DNA of 13,228 nucleotides from Planctomycetota bacterium (GTDB taxonomy: Bacteria; Planctomycetota; UBA1135; UBA2386), in NCBI GenBank assembly GCA_016793305.1, contig JAEUHU010000095.1, positions 1 through 13,228 of the forward strand. The letters run 5' to 3'. The position numbers and the translations under genes were made by a program. Of the stretch, positions 12,839 through 13,228 are shown piece by piece (the first letter of the stretch is position 1; each line of letters opens with the position of its first letter). The notes beneath the pieces are model-generated. The model was given only the letters and a program-made list of their open reading frames with translations, had not been told where the DNA came from and made no database searches.

Positions 12839-13228
12839 TCACTTCATGCCGGCGCGCACGTCGGCCAGCGTCTTGTCGAAGGCATCGAGGCGGATCAATC
12901 CCTGGCGCGGATACTCGATGTCCAGCGTGACGCCGACCGTGCCGCATATGACCAGGCTGAAGCCGATGGTGTGCAGCCAACGACGGCGTTTGCACAGGCC
13001 CATGCCGTAGCCGGCGAACAGCGCTCCCGACAGCGCCAACAGGAACAGCAGGGTGTGGACGATGCGCGGCGGATGCCGCCTCGTGGCCATCGTACGCGCC
13101 GCGGCGATGTCGAACGCCTCGTTCAAGGCCGGCAACAAGAGGGTCGCAGCTGCGGGCATCGATGGCGGTTGCACCGCCGCCACCGCCGCCCTCCACAGAT
13201 CGGCACCGGCTCGTTCGGCAGCGGCGAA
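12839..13228 (-). CDS. C-terminal part of a bestrophin-like (DUF4239) membrane protein
   Basis: The frame is open from the window edge to a TGA at 12839-12841 and gives the last 129 residues; the N-terminal part lies outside. The fragment has LLPALNEAFDIAAARTMATR (31-50), two membrane helices (about 57-76 and 85-103) and the ending LDIEYPRQGLIRLDAFDKTL (102-121). The order of 'lNe..D...aR', two helices and 'lD.e.PR.GlIr.d' matches the C-terminal region of DUF4239 proteins, which are distantly related to bestrophin-type channels and lack a settled function in bacteria. A GTG at 13183 is an internal codon, not a likely start, because the upstream residues (LWRAA) also fit the family. Confidence 0.75.
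   Translation of the reverse strand, partial: FAAAERAGADLWRAAVAAVQPPSMPAAATLLLPALNEAFDIAAARTMATRRHPPRIVHTLLFLLALSGALFAGYGMGLCKRRRWLHTIGFSLVICGTVGVTLDIEYPRQGLIRLDAFDKTLADVRAGMK

Noticed and set aside
1..13228. tRNA, rRNA, CRISPR, insertion sequence, transposase or phage genes
   Set aside because: No direct-repeat array, no transposase-like frame, no cloverleaf with a CCA-proximal TTC-type arm and no rRNA-like stretch was seen on either strand; a covariance-model search would be needed to exclude small RNAs.

Overview
The window is very GC-rich, by eye roughly two thirds to 70% G+C. It carries densely packed bacterial genes on both strands, and every real gene leaves long open shadow frames on the opposite strand. 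Housekeeping genes (pyrE, purF) sit beside an exported carbohydrate-active enzyme, a DUF4239 membrane protein and several unusual fusion proteins. The composition, the secreted glycosidase-like protein and the mostly weak Shine-Dalgarno sites would fit a high-GC Planctomycetota lineage. Another high-GC phylum such as Myxococcota cannot be excluded, and no rRNA or tRNA is present to settle it.

Layout. Positions 1-117 hold the 3' end of a plus-strand gene, possibly rhodanese-like. Positions 157-1287 (plus) encode an HpnB/CrtQ-like membrane family 2 glycosyltransferase. A minus-strand block follows, read from right to left: an exported GH99/WbsX-like protein with a C-terminal CBM9-like domain (3929-5911), orotate phosphoribosyltransferase pyrE (3263-3829), a MobA-like nucleotidyltransferase fused to an NfsA-like nitroreductase (1908-3263, overlapping pyrE by one base), and a small single-pass membrane protein (1343-1816).

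A 181-bp divergent intergenic region contains a perfect 8-5-8 inverted repeat. It leads into a tight plus-strand cassette of three genes: an acyl-CoA-dehydrogenase-fold flavoprotein without the usual catalytic Glu motif (6093-7220), a PhnD-like ligand-binding protein with no signal peptide (7233-8078), and a TusA-like domain fused to a diiron ferritin-like oxidase (8086-9321). This cassette is the best candidate here for an undescribed system. A DPM1-like polyprenol-phosphate mannosyltransferase follows (9443-10405).

The right end holds purF (minus, 10422-11876), a class IV aminotransferase (plus, 11908-12810) transcribed divergently from a 31-bp gap, and the C-terminal part of a bestrophin-like DUF4239 protein (minus, 12839 to the edge). 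PyrE makes OMP from PRPP for pyrimidines, and PurF commits PRPP to purines. The two glycosyltransferases point to lipid-linked glycan or hopanoid/carotenoid-type envelope chemistry. The three-gene cassette has two probable redox proteins, a ligand-binding protein and a degenerate sulfur-carrier fold, which suggests O2-dependent chemistry on a small, perhaps sulfur-containing, molecule. That function is inference only.
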